Numbered from the stretch's first letter, positions 17,957 to 28,466 are shown. The stretch is 64,000 nucleotides of DNA from Bacillus sp. THAF10 (GCF_009363695.1 NZ_CP045403.1:3018001-3082000); one strand, 5' to 3'. Numbers and translations are program-made. The notes: a model not told the origin generated them from the letters alone.

Positions 17957-18008
17957 TGGATTGTCATTATTCAGTAAGCTATTTAGTCATAATTATTATA
18001 ATTAACAA

Positions 18009-18042
18009 CTTGAGTGTGATAATGGCTATTTTCGCACTCTTG
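18009..18042 (-). terminator. Terminator-like hairpin after HEPN-motif gene
   Basis: Plus-strand GAGTGTGA (18012-18019) and TCGCACTC (18032-18039). It is nearly identical to the hairpin at 20213-20246 after the ImmA gene. Confidence 0.6.
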
Positions 18043-18054
18043 CTATAAGTAATA

Positions 18055-19875
18055 TTATAAAAAAAGATATTTAGGCATAGCTACTTCCATTTTACTATCT
18101 CCAACATCTGAAGCTAGATGACGGGTGTACCATTCATATGTATCTTGTATAGAATAAAGTATCTCTATTATTGTTAATTCTGGATTTCTTTTCATATGAT
18201 AAATTAATGTGCCTAACAACGAATTCACATACGCAAATAACCTTGCAGTAATTATATTTAAATTCGGTGGCATAAGTCCCCCAGAATGGACTAACTTATT
18301 TCGAATACGATAAATTCTGTTCAAATCGAATTTGATAGATTTCTCAGTGTACGTCATAAACTCTAATATATTTGTTGCATCTTTTAATAAAAAATTTATA
18401 TCTGCAATTTCTCTTTGAATAATAATATTATCCTTTGATTCATAATACAAACAAGTTGATAAAGTTTTGTCAGACAAAAAGTCTAGGATATTATTTTTTT
18501 TATATTTGACTTTCCCGCTTTCATCAGTATAACTGCAACGTTCAAAAAAGAGGCTCATCGCAGGAAGTTCTTCGTGTAAATTTCCCTTTTCCCTTTTTTT
18601 ATAGTATCTTCCCTCTATTCTATCCCATAAGATATTTATTTTATCCTTTAACAAGTATAGACAGATTACTTTAGGGATTATATTTCTGACTTTTTCAATG
18701 ATTGAACTCTTTGGCAAAATACCCACTATATACTCTGTTGAATACCAAAAGTTAAGCAATTTATTTTCTTCCGAAGAACCTTCAAATGAATTTATAGTAT
18801 TTAAAGCTCTTTCTATAGTAATTATATCAAATTGATTGCTTTTAGAAGTGGAAAGCTTCCGTAACTCGATAAAATCTTTAATATCTTCCTTAAACCTTTC
18901 ATTAAGTTTAAATATATCATTATCTAATGAAATATCTAAACGTTTCTTTTCCCACTTTTCACCTACATAAAGCAAATATGTATTATCAAATATATTATTT
19001 GGGAACTTTTCTATATGTTTGTATATTTGAATATATTCAATAAAAATCTTTGATAGATTATTAATTGCTTTATATTCATCCAATTCATATATTTCTGTTT
19101 GTAAAAGTTGTTTTTTATTATCATTTAAACCAGTAAAATTGTCCTGTACTATACTTTTTAAATCTGAACCCACACTTTTATAAGTAATGTCTTGTGTGTT
19201 TATATACCCATTATCTTCGAGGTCTCTTCTTACCCCATTAGGTAACCATGTACGGATAATTACTTTAAAGCAACTTTTAGTTAGATGAATTTTTTTGAAG
19301 TTATCTAAAATTCCCTCTAACTCCTCTGCCGATTTTTCTATGCCTGTTAATGAGCTTTTTATATTTGAAATCCACCAATCACTCAAGTATTTCAATGAAA
19401 ATCCTCTATTAACTAGGTCACTAACGATGCACTCTATCAACCTATCAACTTCTCCAAAGCTTAGATTCTTATTTTTTAATAGATCGATATAGAGTTCCAT
19501 AAAATCATAATTTTTTAACCTCTTAGTAAACGAACTTACTGTATGATGTAAAGCAGGATTAGTTTCAGTACCTTTAATCCTAGATAATAATTTTTGAATA
19601 TCTTTTTTAAAAAACTCATGTTTATAAATCGGATTATAGTTAATAACATGTTCTATATTATCGTATAAATTAAGCAATATTTTTTCCAATCGATCCTTAT
19701 TTCCTGCACTAGCTGCTATCTCTTCCAATAATTCGTTACATTCTTCAAATAAGAATACCAAAGAATCTAAGCGTTTCTTCTTTAGTGAATTATGATGATC
19801 ATTAAAGAATTCTTGTATCTTATAGATAAAATAATACTTGCTATTATTTTTTTCTGTATTTATAACCCGACTCAT
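18055..19875 (-). CDS. Unknown 606-residue protein with C-terminal HEPN-type motif
   Basis: No family is recognised over the first 480 residues, which are mainly helical, Lys/Asn/Ile-rich and lack transmembrane segments. The C-terminal part (about 490-575) resembles an Apea-like HEPN domain: a helix ending RIYRIRNKLVH supplies R525-x4-H530, the catalytic pattern of HEPN ribonucleases, followed by a hydrophobic helix. HEPN proteins of this size include single-gene antiphage factors. The start follows GGGGGTG. It is transcribed alone, AT-rich, in an island beside a putative nuclease and an ImmA protein. Target and activity are unknown. Confidence 0.65.
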   Translation of the reverse strand: MSRVINTEKNNSKYYFIYKIQEFFNDHHNSLKKKRLDSLVFLFEECNELLEEIAASAGNKDRLEKILLNLYDNIEHVINYNPIYKHEFFKKDIQKLLSRIKGTETNPALHHTVSSFTKRLKNYDFMELYIDLLKNKNLSFGEVDRLIECIVSDLVNRGFSLKYLSDWWISNIKSSLTGIEKSAEELEGILDNFKKIHLTKSCFKVIIRTWLPNGVRRDLEDNGYINTQDITYKSVGSDLKSIVQDNFTGLNDNKKQLLQTEIYELDEYKAINNLSKIFIEYIQIYKHIEKFPNNIFDNTYLLYVGEKWEKKRLDISLDNDIFKLNERFKEDIKDFIELRKLSTSKSNQFDIITIERALNTINSFEGSSEENKLLNFWYSTEYIVGILPKSSIIEKVRNIIPKVICLYLLKDKINILWDRIEGRYYKKREKGNLHEELPAMSLFFERCSYTDESGKVKYKKNNILDFLSDKTLSTCLYYESKDNIIIQREIADINFLLKDATNILEFMTYTEKSIKFDLNRIYRIRNKLVHSGGLMPPNLNIITARLFAYVNSLLGTLIYHMKRNPELTIIEILYSIQDTYEWYTRHLASDVGDSKMEVAMPKYLFL

Positions 19876-20272
19876 TTTTTCACCCCCAGATATTGACTAA
19901 CTCCTATAAGAGTATTATAATTAATTCATAAACAAAACCAAAGTAACATATAATAATTATGCAAATACTGAGCATATCACTTACGAAACGGGCTGCATGA
20001 GCAGTTCCCCCGAGGTGTTTATGCTCTTTAATATTTTTAGGAGAGGTTTTTTTTTATACTTACTATTATAAATTTTACCAATAACGAAAGTAAAACGTTT
20101 AAAACAAAAATACTCTTCAGATGATTCTTCTCTAATCACCTATCCATTATTTACTTATAGTTTTTGAATATTAAAACACAATTGATAACTCCTTAATATA
20201 ATTTTTCAATAATAAGAGTGCGATAATGATAATTTTCGCACTCTCATATATATATGCTTTTAGACAAAATAA
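19876..20272. other. Intergenic region between HEPN-motif gene and immA-like gene
   Basis: 397 bp, strongly AT-rich. It must contain the promoter of the minus-strand HEPN-motif gene and holds the terminator of the downstream-facing ImmA operon. No gene seen. Confidence 0.5.
20213..20246 (-). terminator. Terminator of XRE/ImmA operon
   Basis: GAGTGCGA (20216-20223) and TCGCACTC (20236-20243); on the minus strand it is followed by TTATTATTG. Near-duplicate of 18009-18042. Confidence 0.65.
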
Positions 20273-21436
20273 TTAACTACTTTGTTTTTGTTTAAAATCT
20301 TTTATTTTTAAGACCACTTTAGATTGACTATTATCCATGAACAGAGCTGGGTCAACTCCACAAATCATTGCTAACATTTTCGGCGTAAGATATAGATTAT
20401 ATTGCTCAGCAATTTTCAACGGTATTTCATGTCCTTGTAAAATATTTTCATCAATTAACAATTCTAAAGATTGTTTTAATGCAACGGGTAAAGTTACTTT
20501 TGTTTCTGTATCAAACGGTTCTGGATTCCTCCATTTTCTATAATGCATTTGTTTATATAATTTCACTTCTTGTTCAACTGAAATTATATCCAAATCTCTA
20601 GCTCGTTTAATCATAGCTGCCATAGAAACGTTCCATCTTCTTTTCAAATTATAATATGTGTCTATCTCATCTACTATTTTTGACTTTAATTCTTCTCCAA
20701 AGGATTCCTTTGGCAAAAGAAATATTGAGGCAATTTTATTAGCCTCATCTTCAATTACCTTATACTCATCTTTATCTAATTCTTGGGGATTAATACTTTG
20801 ATGAAGAACCCAGTGACCTATCTCATGAGCAATACTAAATTGCTGTCTATAAAACGATCCTGACTCACCTGTAGTAATTACAAAATAACTATTTCCATTA
20901 ATAGTGTTCATACTACTAAAGGCATCAACTTTATCTTCTTGATATTCCATACTTATAACCGTGAATCCCATTAATTCTGCAACTTCAATAATGTCATGAA
21001 TTGGTTTTAACCCTAAACTCATAGACTTTCGGATGTTTAAAGCAATTTCTTCAGGATCATCTTTTCCCTCATAAATTTCCCTATTATGCAAAACAGGGAA
21101 ATCAATATACTGTTCCAGAAAGTCTCTTACAATAACTGAATATTTTAGTGCAATGGAGGCAGGTTCTTTTGATTTCTGGGTTGTTGTTAACCTAGATCTA
21201 AAAAAAGTTCCTTCATTGTCAATTAGGTGCTTATCAACAGTATAGAAAAATTCACGTGGATATCCTAAAATATCAATTAACTGTAGAGATTTTTCGAAAC
21301 TTGGTTCACTCTTTCCACTTTCATATTTTGAAACCATTTGCTTAGTGACATTTAACTTCTCAGCTAATTCGGTTATGGTAAGTTTATTGTATAGTCTAGC
21401 TTCCTTTAGCCTGCTTCCATTAAATATCTTTTTCAT
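20273..21436 (-). CDS. XRE helix-turn-helix / ImmA-IrrE metallopeptidase protein
   Basis: 387-residue fusion. Residues 8-62 form a Cro/C1-type helix-turn-helix (RLKEARLYNKLTITELAEKL, then VSKYESGKSEPS). Residues 110-260 form an ImmA/IrrE (COG2856) zinc peptidase with H204-E205-x-x-H208 and a downstream E231 as likely third ligand. A C-terminal segment of about 120 residues is unassigned. Such fusions act as regulators or antitoxins that cleave a repressor or neutralise a partner. It begins 16 bp after the upstream 236-residue gene, with a GGAG site in that gap, so the two form an operon. Confidence 0.85.
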   Translation of the reverse strand: MKKIFNGSRLKEARLYNKLTITELAEKLNVTKQMVSKYESGKSEPSFEKSLQLIDILGYPREFFYTVDKHLIDNEGTFFRSRLTTTQKSKEPASIALKYSVIVRDFLEQYIDFPVLHNREIYEGKDDPEEIALNIRKSMSLGLKPIHDIIEVAELMGFTVISMEYQEDKVDAFSSMNTINGNSYFVITTGESGSFYRQQFSIAHEIGHWVLHQSINPQELDKDEYKVIEDEANKIASIFLLPKESFGEELKSKIVDEIDTYYNLKRRWNVSMAAMIKRARDLDIISVEQEVKLYKQMHYRKWRNPEPFDTETKVTLPVALKQSLELLIDENILQGHEIPLKIAEQYNLYLTPKMLAMICGVDPALFMDNSQSKVVLKIKDFKQKQSS

Positions 21437-21452
21437 ATTACTATCTCCAAAC

Positions 21453-22163
21453 TTACTTTATATTTTTCAAACTAACAATTTGTTTTTTCTCCTTCTTGGT
21501 CTCAGGAGCATTTTTACTTTCTCGTTTCTCAGGTTTAATATTATCATCTTTAAGGACCAATCTATAATTGCTTTCTATAAGATCAGTAAAGTCACTTTCC
21601 CATACAACTTCCTGTCTAGTATTAAAGGCAAAAGCTTTAACAGTCGAAACAAAAGAATGGTCAAAAGTAAATATGAACACTTTTGATGGGTCTCCTTCCA
21701 TCTTACTTAGCATTTCCCTCGCTTGCTCTTTTAAAATTTCTATACTTTCATCTTCACTGTCTAAAATAGGAAGTGCTATTTGCGAATCAATTGGGAGCAA
21801 TTCATCAAAATACTCATTGAATAAATTGAGAAGTTTTAAATAATGATTATTCTTACCTTTTTTAATAATTTGTCTCATATTTTTGTGACTAAAGAAAACA
21901 AATAGTTCATTATCCTGCCCTAAAATCAAAACAGCTTCCCATAATCTACCTCTATCAATCTTTATGTACCCTAACCCAAACCTTTTTGCTATTTCGATTA
22001 ATGTGTTATACCTATAATCCCATTTTTGTTTTGAACTACTATTCTGAGTGCCTTCCCCAGACTCATTATTTATAGATTGTAAGTATAGTTGTCGTGCTTC
22101 TGGATCATCCATTACAAGAGCATTTACTATGGCTTTTACAATGTCATTATGTAAGTTAATCAT
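21453..22163 (-). CDS. Unknown protein paired with XRE/ImmA (DUF5986-like)
   Basis: 236 residues, no membrane segment. An N-terminal helix (INLHNDIVKAIVNALV), a central alpha/beta region (RFGLGYIKIDRGRLWEAVL) and a charged Lys/Glu-rich tail. It resembles proteins annotated DUF5986 that I recall beside ImmA-type genes; that recall is moderate. ATG follows ATAGGAGG. As first gene of a two-gene operon with an XRE/ImmA protein it is a candidate effector or toxin, which is inference from context. Confidence 0.6.
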   Translation of the reverse strand: MINLHNDIVKAIVNALVMDDPEARQLYLQSINNESGEGTQNSSSKQKWDYRYNTLIEIAKRFGLGYIKIDRGRLWEAVLILGQDNELFVFFSHKNMRQIIKKGKNNHYLKLLNLFNEYFDELLPIDSQIALPILDSEDESIEILKEQAREMLSKMEGDPSKVFIFTFDHSFVSTVKAFAFNTRQEVVWESDFTDLIESNYRLVLKDDNIKPEKRESKNAPETKKEKKQIVSLKNIK

Positions 22164-22507
22164 TTAATACCTCCTATTCTATCTACTATTTTAGATTTTT
22201 TTGTTAAAAAGTCAACCATTTTTGATATATATTGATAAAAATTATATTTTCAACATCATAAGATCCATTTTGTTATTTCTATTTGATGTGGCTACTATCA
22301 TGATTTGGGGCTGGATTGGAACTGGTTAAAATCGTGGAAAGACGCTTTAAGGCGATTATTGTATATATAATATGATGTTGTAATTAGGCCTTGATTAAAT
22401 ATGAATCTTTGTTACAAAAAAACAAGATCCCTTGCCTCAACTAAATAATTGAGGCAAGGGATCTTGTAGAACTTCTTGTCATTTTTTCTTATGAGGCTTT
22501 CTAATTA
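22164..22507. other. Intergenic region with perfect 19-bp hairpin
   Basis: AT-rich; should hold the promoter of the DUF5986-like/ImmA operon at its left end. The only clear structure is the hairpin at 22415-22467. No gene seen. Confidence 0.4.
22415..22467 (-). terminator. Perfect 19-bp hairpin terminator
   Basis: Arms 22422-22440 and 22449-22467 pair at all 19 positions around CTAAATAA; on the minus strand a T7 tract follows. It lies downstream of the thiC remnant and could be its old terminator. Confidence 0.75.
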
Positions 22508-22603
22508 CTAGTAAAATGAAACATTTATTTTATTACAATTGATACATTTTTCATGATGGTTATTTCCTACAAAATTATGATTACAATTTTGTAGGATCTC
22601 TTT
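22508..22603 (-). pseudogene. Possible zinc-ribbon protein C-terminal remnant
   Basis: Minus-strand frame of 31 codons reading ILQNCNHNFVGNNHHEKCIN then CNKINVSFY and TAG. The CxH ... CxxC pattern resembles tails of small phage-type zinc-ribbon proteins. No start codon. An 11-bp inverted repeat (CCTACAAAATT, 22566-22595) lies inside it. Confidence 0.3.
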
Positions 22604-22744
22604 TTAACTTTTCTCAAAAAATGCCCGGTGAGTCTTGAGTTAATTAATTTACACTTCAATTTTTTTCTACATTCACCCAAATATCCCCCTAAGAAAGTTA
22701 CTATATATGTTACCACCAGATTGCTTATACTGTGCAGCATTTTC

Positions 22745-23331
<587 letters not shown>

Positions 23332-23822
23332 AAGAGTCATTTGGTCTGAAAAAAATTAGATCGACTAATTGAACGAATTTGAATGAAGTTAGATGATAGA
23401 GTTGAAGTTTAATAATATCGTAATGTTTACTAAGAAGTTATCTGGTTTTAGAGAACTAAAAGCTCAGAAGAAAAATTTATAAATCTTGCGTGATCTTAAA
23501 CAAGGATTTTGCAAGTCTTCATTTTAATATTCTTTTATAGAGAGATTTAGTTATTAGTTATTTAAAAATCGTAATTAGATACTTCCAATTAGAAAAAAAT
23601 AAATTTTTTGCCATATTTCAGACAAGTATTAAATTAAATTAGTAAAGAAAGATTAAATTGTACCACAACAAAAGGACTAAAACTATATGCCTAGAAGAAT
23701 ACTTAATTTTATTTACATATCAAATATAAAAATTTAAAGTAATATTATGTAAATTAAGGAGGGTGGATTAATAGACAGAGAACTTTTAGAAAATATTAGA
23801 TTTTAATAGGGAGAGAGATTTA
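23332..23822. other. AT-rich intergenic stretch
   Basis: About 490 bp without a supported gene. AAGGAGGGTGG near 23758 is a good ribosome-binding site but is not followed by a usable start; the frame after it closes within 12 codons. The promoter of the amidase gene probably lies here. Confidence 0.4.
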
Positions 23823-24869
23823 ATGAAAAAGAAAATTTTAAAAATTTTACTTTGTATGGGTTTAATTTTCACATTGGTTCCATTTCAGCCATCTATTAAC
23901 GCATCAACTATCAACGAAAATATTATGTTGGTGGATCTAGAGAACTTAGTAAAAAGTCATTTAGAAGAAAATCAGCTCAATCATCATCTATCTGTTGAAA
24001 CTTACACAGAATATTTAATGTCATTACTAATAGAAGATGCAGATCCTATTTTAGCTAACCATCCTAATTATGAACAGATTTTGTATTATGCTGCTGAGTA
24101 CATTTATGAGTTAGAGAAGTTACAAACAGCAGCTATAACAAATCCTGAAGTATTGGATGAAATCGAGAATTTTGATCTTGGTGATAAATTAGATAGTACC
24201 TTAAAAGAAATAAAACATGAAATAGCTCAAGAAGAAAACCAAATCGAAGAAGATATAAAAAGTTTTAGAGAAACTAGTATTCAACCCATCAAACTAATGG
24301 AAAATGTAAATAATGGGGGGAAAATTGGAATACAAGACATAGGTGGTTCTGGTTGGAATGGTGCCGCTGCTGCTAGTTATGCTTATGACTGGTACAAAAA
24401 ACGTAATTCTCAATACGATAGTCACACATTAAATTGTACAAACTTTGTATCACAAGCTATTCACGCTGGTGGAATGAGTGAGAAAAAACTATCTCCTTTA
24501 CCTAGACATATTTATGATACTACTTCATATTGGTATTCAGACCGTACACACGAGTGTGTAGGATCTAATAGTTGCCGATACCATTATCATGAAGCTACAT
24601 CTTGGATTAGGGTAGTTGACTTTTACTCATATTGGAGTAAAACAAAAAATGTGACAATATCAAGCACTAAATCTACTATTGTCAGCAACTCCTTAGTAGG
24701 AGATGTTGTTCAACTTAAAAGAGCATCGGATGGAAGGTGGTTCCATTCAATGATAGTGAATAGAAAAGCTAACGGAACAATTTATCTCGCAGGAAATACC
24801 AACGATACTTATGATAAACCGCTCACAGATATAAGCGCGCAATCATTCAGAGTTATCAAATTTAGATGA
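23823..24869 (+). CDS. Secreted protein with putative amidase (Amidase_6) domain
   Basis: 348 residues. An N-terminal signal peptide (MKKKILKILLCMGLIFTLVP) with probable cleavage after INAS, a helical acidic region (30-155), then an Amidase_6/CHAP-like papain-fold domain: C205 in TLNCTNFVSQAIHAGG, H308 in RWFHSM and a downstream Asn in LAGNTND fit the Cys-His-Asn site. It is likely exported and acts on the cell wall or on proteins outside the cell. A small membrane protein gene follows 84 bp later. AT-rich coding sequence like the rest of the island. Confidence 0.75.
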   Translation: MKKKILKILLCMGLIFTLVPFQPSINASTINENIMLVDLENLVKSHLEENQLNHHLSVETYTEYLMSLLIEDADPILANHPNYEQILYYAAEYIYELEKLQTAAITNPEVLDEIENFDLGDKLDSTLKEIKHEIAQEENQIEEDIKSFRETSIQPIKLMENVNNGGKIGIQDIGGSGWNGAAAASYAYDWYKKRNSQYDSHTLNCTNFVSQAIHAGGMSEKKLSPLPRHIYDTTSYWYSDRTHECVGSNSCRYHYHEATSWIRVVDFYSYWSKTKNVTISSTKSTIVSNSLVGDVVQLKRASDGRWFHSMIVNRKANGTIYLAGNTNDTYDKPLTDISAQSFRVIKFR

Positions 24870-24953
24870 TACTACTATTTCCTCATTACAAAAGTTTCAA
24901 TTATGATTATATTTATAATTAGATTATTTACACAGTAGGCGAGGATGGTTAAT

Positions 24954-25409
24954 ATGAAAAAAATAAAGAAAATATTATTGACTGTTTCTGTTATTTTTAT
25001 AATTGTTTTAGCCTGGGGTTTATATTCGTATTCTCAATATGGAGAATTAAGAGGTGAGGGTAATACGGGTGCTACAAATTGGACTGCCTCATACATTCCA
25101 GATAAATCTGTAAAAGAAATTTGGAGAGGAGACCTAACTTGGGAACAGCAAGAAGGTAAAATCACAAAATATGAATTTATTAAAGATGGCCAAATAATGT
25201 CTACTCTAGAGGATAATAAGTCAATTAATATGGCTTCTAAGGGTATTCATTCATTTGCTTCAATAGGTGAACCTCCCATTAAGGGTTCTGAATATAAACT
25301 GGTGATTTTTTGGGAAGTGAATGGTGAAACCTTTAACGAAGAGATTCAATTGAAATACAAGAACAGCTTTTTTGTTATTCCACGAATATTTTATACACTA
25401 TCAAATTAA
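24954..25409 (+). CDS. Hypothetical membrane-anchored protein next to amidase gene
   Basis: 151 residues: one N-terminal transmembrane helix (about 6-27, KILLTVSVIFIIVLAWGLYS), then an extracytoplasmic domain with no cysteine. I do not recognise it. I choose ATG 24954, 9 bp after GAGG; the ATG at 24945 abuts the site. Same strand as the amidase-like gene and close behind it, so the two may be co-transcribed and act together outside the cell, for instance as an immunity or modulator protein; that is conjecture. Confidence 0.6.
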   Translation: MKKIKKILLTVSVIFIIVLAWGLYSYSQYGELRGEGNTGATNWTASYIPDKSVKEIWRGDLTWEQQEGKITKYEFIKDGQIMSTLEDNKSINMASKGIHSFASIGEPPIKGSEYKLVIFWEVNGETFNEEIQLKYKNSFFVIPRIFYTLSN

Positions 25410-25474
25410 AATCACTGTTAGATTTTCTCTAGATAGTAGAATATACTCCCTTTAGGCTAAGGAAGGGCTTTTTA

Positions 25475-25664
25475 TTACTTGCGCAACTTATTCAAAAAAT
25501 TTGTATTCTGTGCTGTAGTACCAATGTAGTACTTAACTCCGTGTAGTTTGGCCAACTTAACACGATTAGCAAAAGATGAGTCTTGATTAACCGAAGTAAT
25601 CGACAATACTAACAGTTTTTAAATTTCCTTGAGCCAGTTGAGATTGAAGTTATCCTTAGCCAAA
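25475..25664 (-). pseudogene. Phage-type lysin C-terminal cell-wall-binding remnant
   Basis: Minus strand: LQSQLAQGNLKTVSIVDYF, a one-base frameshift, then SVNQDSSFANRVKLAKLHGV and KYYIGTTAQNTNFLNKLRK with stop. The pattern SSFxxRxKLAxxxGIxxYxGTxxQNxxLL is the repeat found at the C-termini of Bacillus phage endolysins and autolysins. No catalytic domain remains upstream. Confidence 0.55.
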
Positions 25665-25773
25665 AGTTAAAACAAAGATGATTATATTTTTATCTCCTAT
25701 CAACCTGGACACCAATGACTGAAAATACCATCATGTATTCTATGAGAAGAATTTTATAAAGAAACTAACCTTA

Positions 25774-25807
25774 AAACAGGACGGATATATTCCGTCCTGT
25801 TTTTTTG
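25774..25807. terminator. Terminator of GNAT gene, usable on both strands
   Basis: AAAACAGGACGGA, ATATAT loop, TCCGTCCTGTTTTTTT; TTTT tract on both strands. Confidence 0.85.
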
Positions 25808-25812
25808 TATGT

Positions 25813-26484
25813 TTATTTTTCTTTAAAGGGATTCTTCCATTCCATAAGGGTACCGTAGTTCTTAGAGTCTTCGTCTTCAAGGTAATTTTCGATTATTTTA
25901 ACCGGGGTGCGGCCACAGCGTAGGAGAAAAGTGATGACTGGGTCTTTTATCTCGCCGTTAAGTACCTTTTCCAAATACGTTTGAGCAGACATCGTTTCGG
26001 CATGTTTGTGATAGCCCGGCATTCTACCGCCCCCAAGTAAACGGTCAAGCTGGAGTTGAATGACTACCTCATACATAGATTGCATAAGCCATTTCCCAAG
26101 CCCAAGCTTTCTGAAACTTGGGCTTACGCTAATGTCTACTACATATAAAGTGTTGCCTTGGGGCTGGTGGTTACGAATATAGCCATTGTCTGTGATTTCT
26201 TCCCAGGTGTGATCTGGTTTGTGCGGATCATGATTTACGAGCAGCCCCGTCATGGAGCCAGCAATTTTGCCGTCTATTTCCACGCACAAGGCTCCTTCTG
26301 GAAACAATGTCACGTGGTTTTGCAGTTGTTCCTCGTTCCACCATAGATCAGATGGAAATGGCGGTGGGAAGCTCTCCTGCTGGACGAGAATTAAGTCCTT
26401 AAAATCCTGTGTTCCATAGTTTCTAATAACGGCTTTTTTCGGCTGATCTTGATCAAAAACATAAAGGTCTTTTCGATACAACAC
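25813..26484 (-). CDS. GNAT-family N-acetyltransferase
   Basis: 223 residues; acetyl-CoA binding motif A is visible as VVDISVSPSFRKLGLGKWLM. Substrate unknown; small-molecule or protein N-acetylation are both possible. AAGGAGGG is followed by adjacent GTG (26484) and TTG (26481); spacing slightly favours TTG, codon strength GTG. Transcribed alone, with terminator, on the tyrS side of the island. Base composition is like the core genes, so it probably marks the right border of the accessory DNA. Confidence 0.8.
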   Translation of the reverse strand: MLYRKDLYVFDQDQPKKAVIRNYGTQDFKDLILVQQESFPPPFPSDLWWNEEQLQNHVTLFPEGALCVEIDGKIAGSMTGLLVNHDPHKPDHTWEEITDNGYIRNHQPQGNTLYVVDISVSPSFRKLGLGKWLMQSMYEVVIQLQLDRLLGGGRMPGYHKHAETMSAQTYLEKVLNGEIKDPVITFLLRCGRTPVKIIENYLEDEDSKNYGTLMEWKNPFKEK

Positions 26485-26800
26485 TATCCCTCCTTAAATC
26501 AGCATATTGAGTTGAATTATTTAAAGATTACCATATTTTCTGAAAATATGTGATGAATTGGTTTAGTGTGATCGATTACCTTTGAGTGGAAAATGTTTAA
26601 TCTCTAAAGGGGTGCCTTTTTGCTTTGAAGGTTATGTAAATGTCTCGAAAGTTGTGCACTTTTGCATCAAAGGTTTTGCTAATATCTCGAAAGGTGAGCA
26701 CTTTTGCATCGAAGTTTTGCTTTTTTCCTTAAAAGCTTTTCTGTTTTCCTGGTGAGTTATAAAAAACGGCCGCCACAAAACATGGCGACCAATCTAATTA
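26485..26800. other. Intergenic region tyrS / GNAT with 42-bp tandem repeats
   Basis: 316 bp without a gene. The GNAT promoter should lie at its left end; 26595-26735 is occupied by degenerate tandem repeats. Confidence 0.5.
26595..26735. repeat. Degenerate tandem repeat, period 42 bp
   Basis: The marker TCTCGAAAG (first copy TCTCTAAAG) occurs at 26601, 26643 and 26685, exactly 42 bp apart. The two right-hand units share GAGCACTTTTGCATCGAAG-like sequence almost completely. Confidence 0.65.
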
Positions 26801-28063
<1,263 letters not shown>

Positions 28064-28082
28064 TCATTCTCCTTTAATTCTA

Positions 28083-28345
28083 AAATAAACAAAAAAACCC
28101 ATCCCTCCTAAAAAGAAGGGACGAGTTTATACGCGGTACCACCCTAATTGGAAAGCAAAATATTGCCTTCCCACTCAAAAAAGTAACGGTTTTCACCGTC
28201 CACTGCTACTAAGTCAACGGACTTTTCCCAATGGATGCTCTAGGAGGTAATTCATACTATAAGGTGTACTGATTTTCACCAACCATCAGTTCTCTGAAAA
28301 CATGCCTTAACGTACTACTAATTCCTGTCTTTGCACATGCTATAC
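28083..28345 (-). promoter_or_regulatory. Tyrosine T-box riboswitch with terminator/antiterminator
   Basis: Minus strand shows the T-box core GGGTGGTACCGCG (about 28130-28142), followed by a terminator (CTCGTCCCTTCTTTTTAGGA, then GGATGGG and T8). The likely specifier codon is UAC (Tyr) at 28247-28249 within GAATTACCTCC, agreeing with the downstream gene. Uncharged tRNA-Tyr should switch on antitermination. Confidence 0.93.
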
Positions 28346-28367
28346 ATACAAAATTAAATATAGAATC

Positions 28368-28397
28368 TTTTTACCACAATTTCAAATTGCTTGTCAA
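28368..28397 (-). promoter_or_regulatory. Candidate sigma-A promoter of tyrS
   Basis: Minus strand TTGACA (28392-28397), 18-bp spacer, TAAAAA (28368-28373). The -35 is perfect and the -10 matches 4 of 6. Confidence 0.5.
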
Positions 28398-28457
28398 TTA
28401 TTTTTGGAAGAAAATTTTGGCAAGCTTAAAAATTTATCTCTCACTAAAAACTCAATA

Positions 28458-28466
28458 TGCTATAAT
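28458..28466 (+). promoter_or_regulatory. Extended -10 promoter of the PBP gene
   Basis: TGCTATAAT with no good -35 at 16-18 bp; the TG extension could compensate. ATG follows at 28495. Confidence 0.45.

Larger units (their letters stand above)
25410..25812. other. Right flank of the island
   Basis: Contains a weak hairpin near 25446-25470, the lysin remnant at 25475-25664 and the GNAT terminator at 25774-25807. Nothing else is supported. Confidence 0.5.

Noticed and set aside
26600..26735. CRISPR-like array
   Set aside because: Three diverging units with no unique spacers; the whole 42 bp repeats, so it is a tandem repeat.
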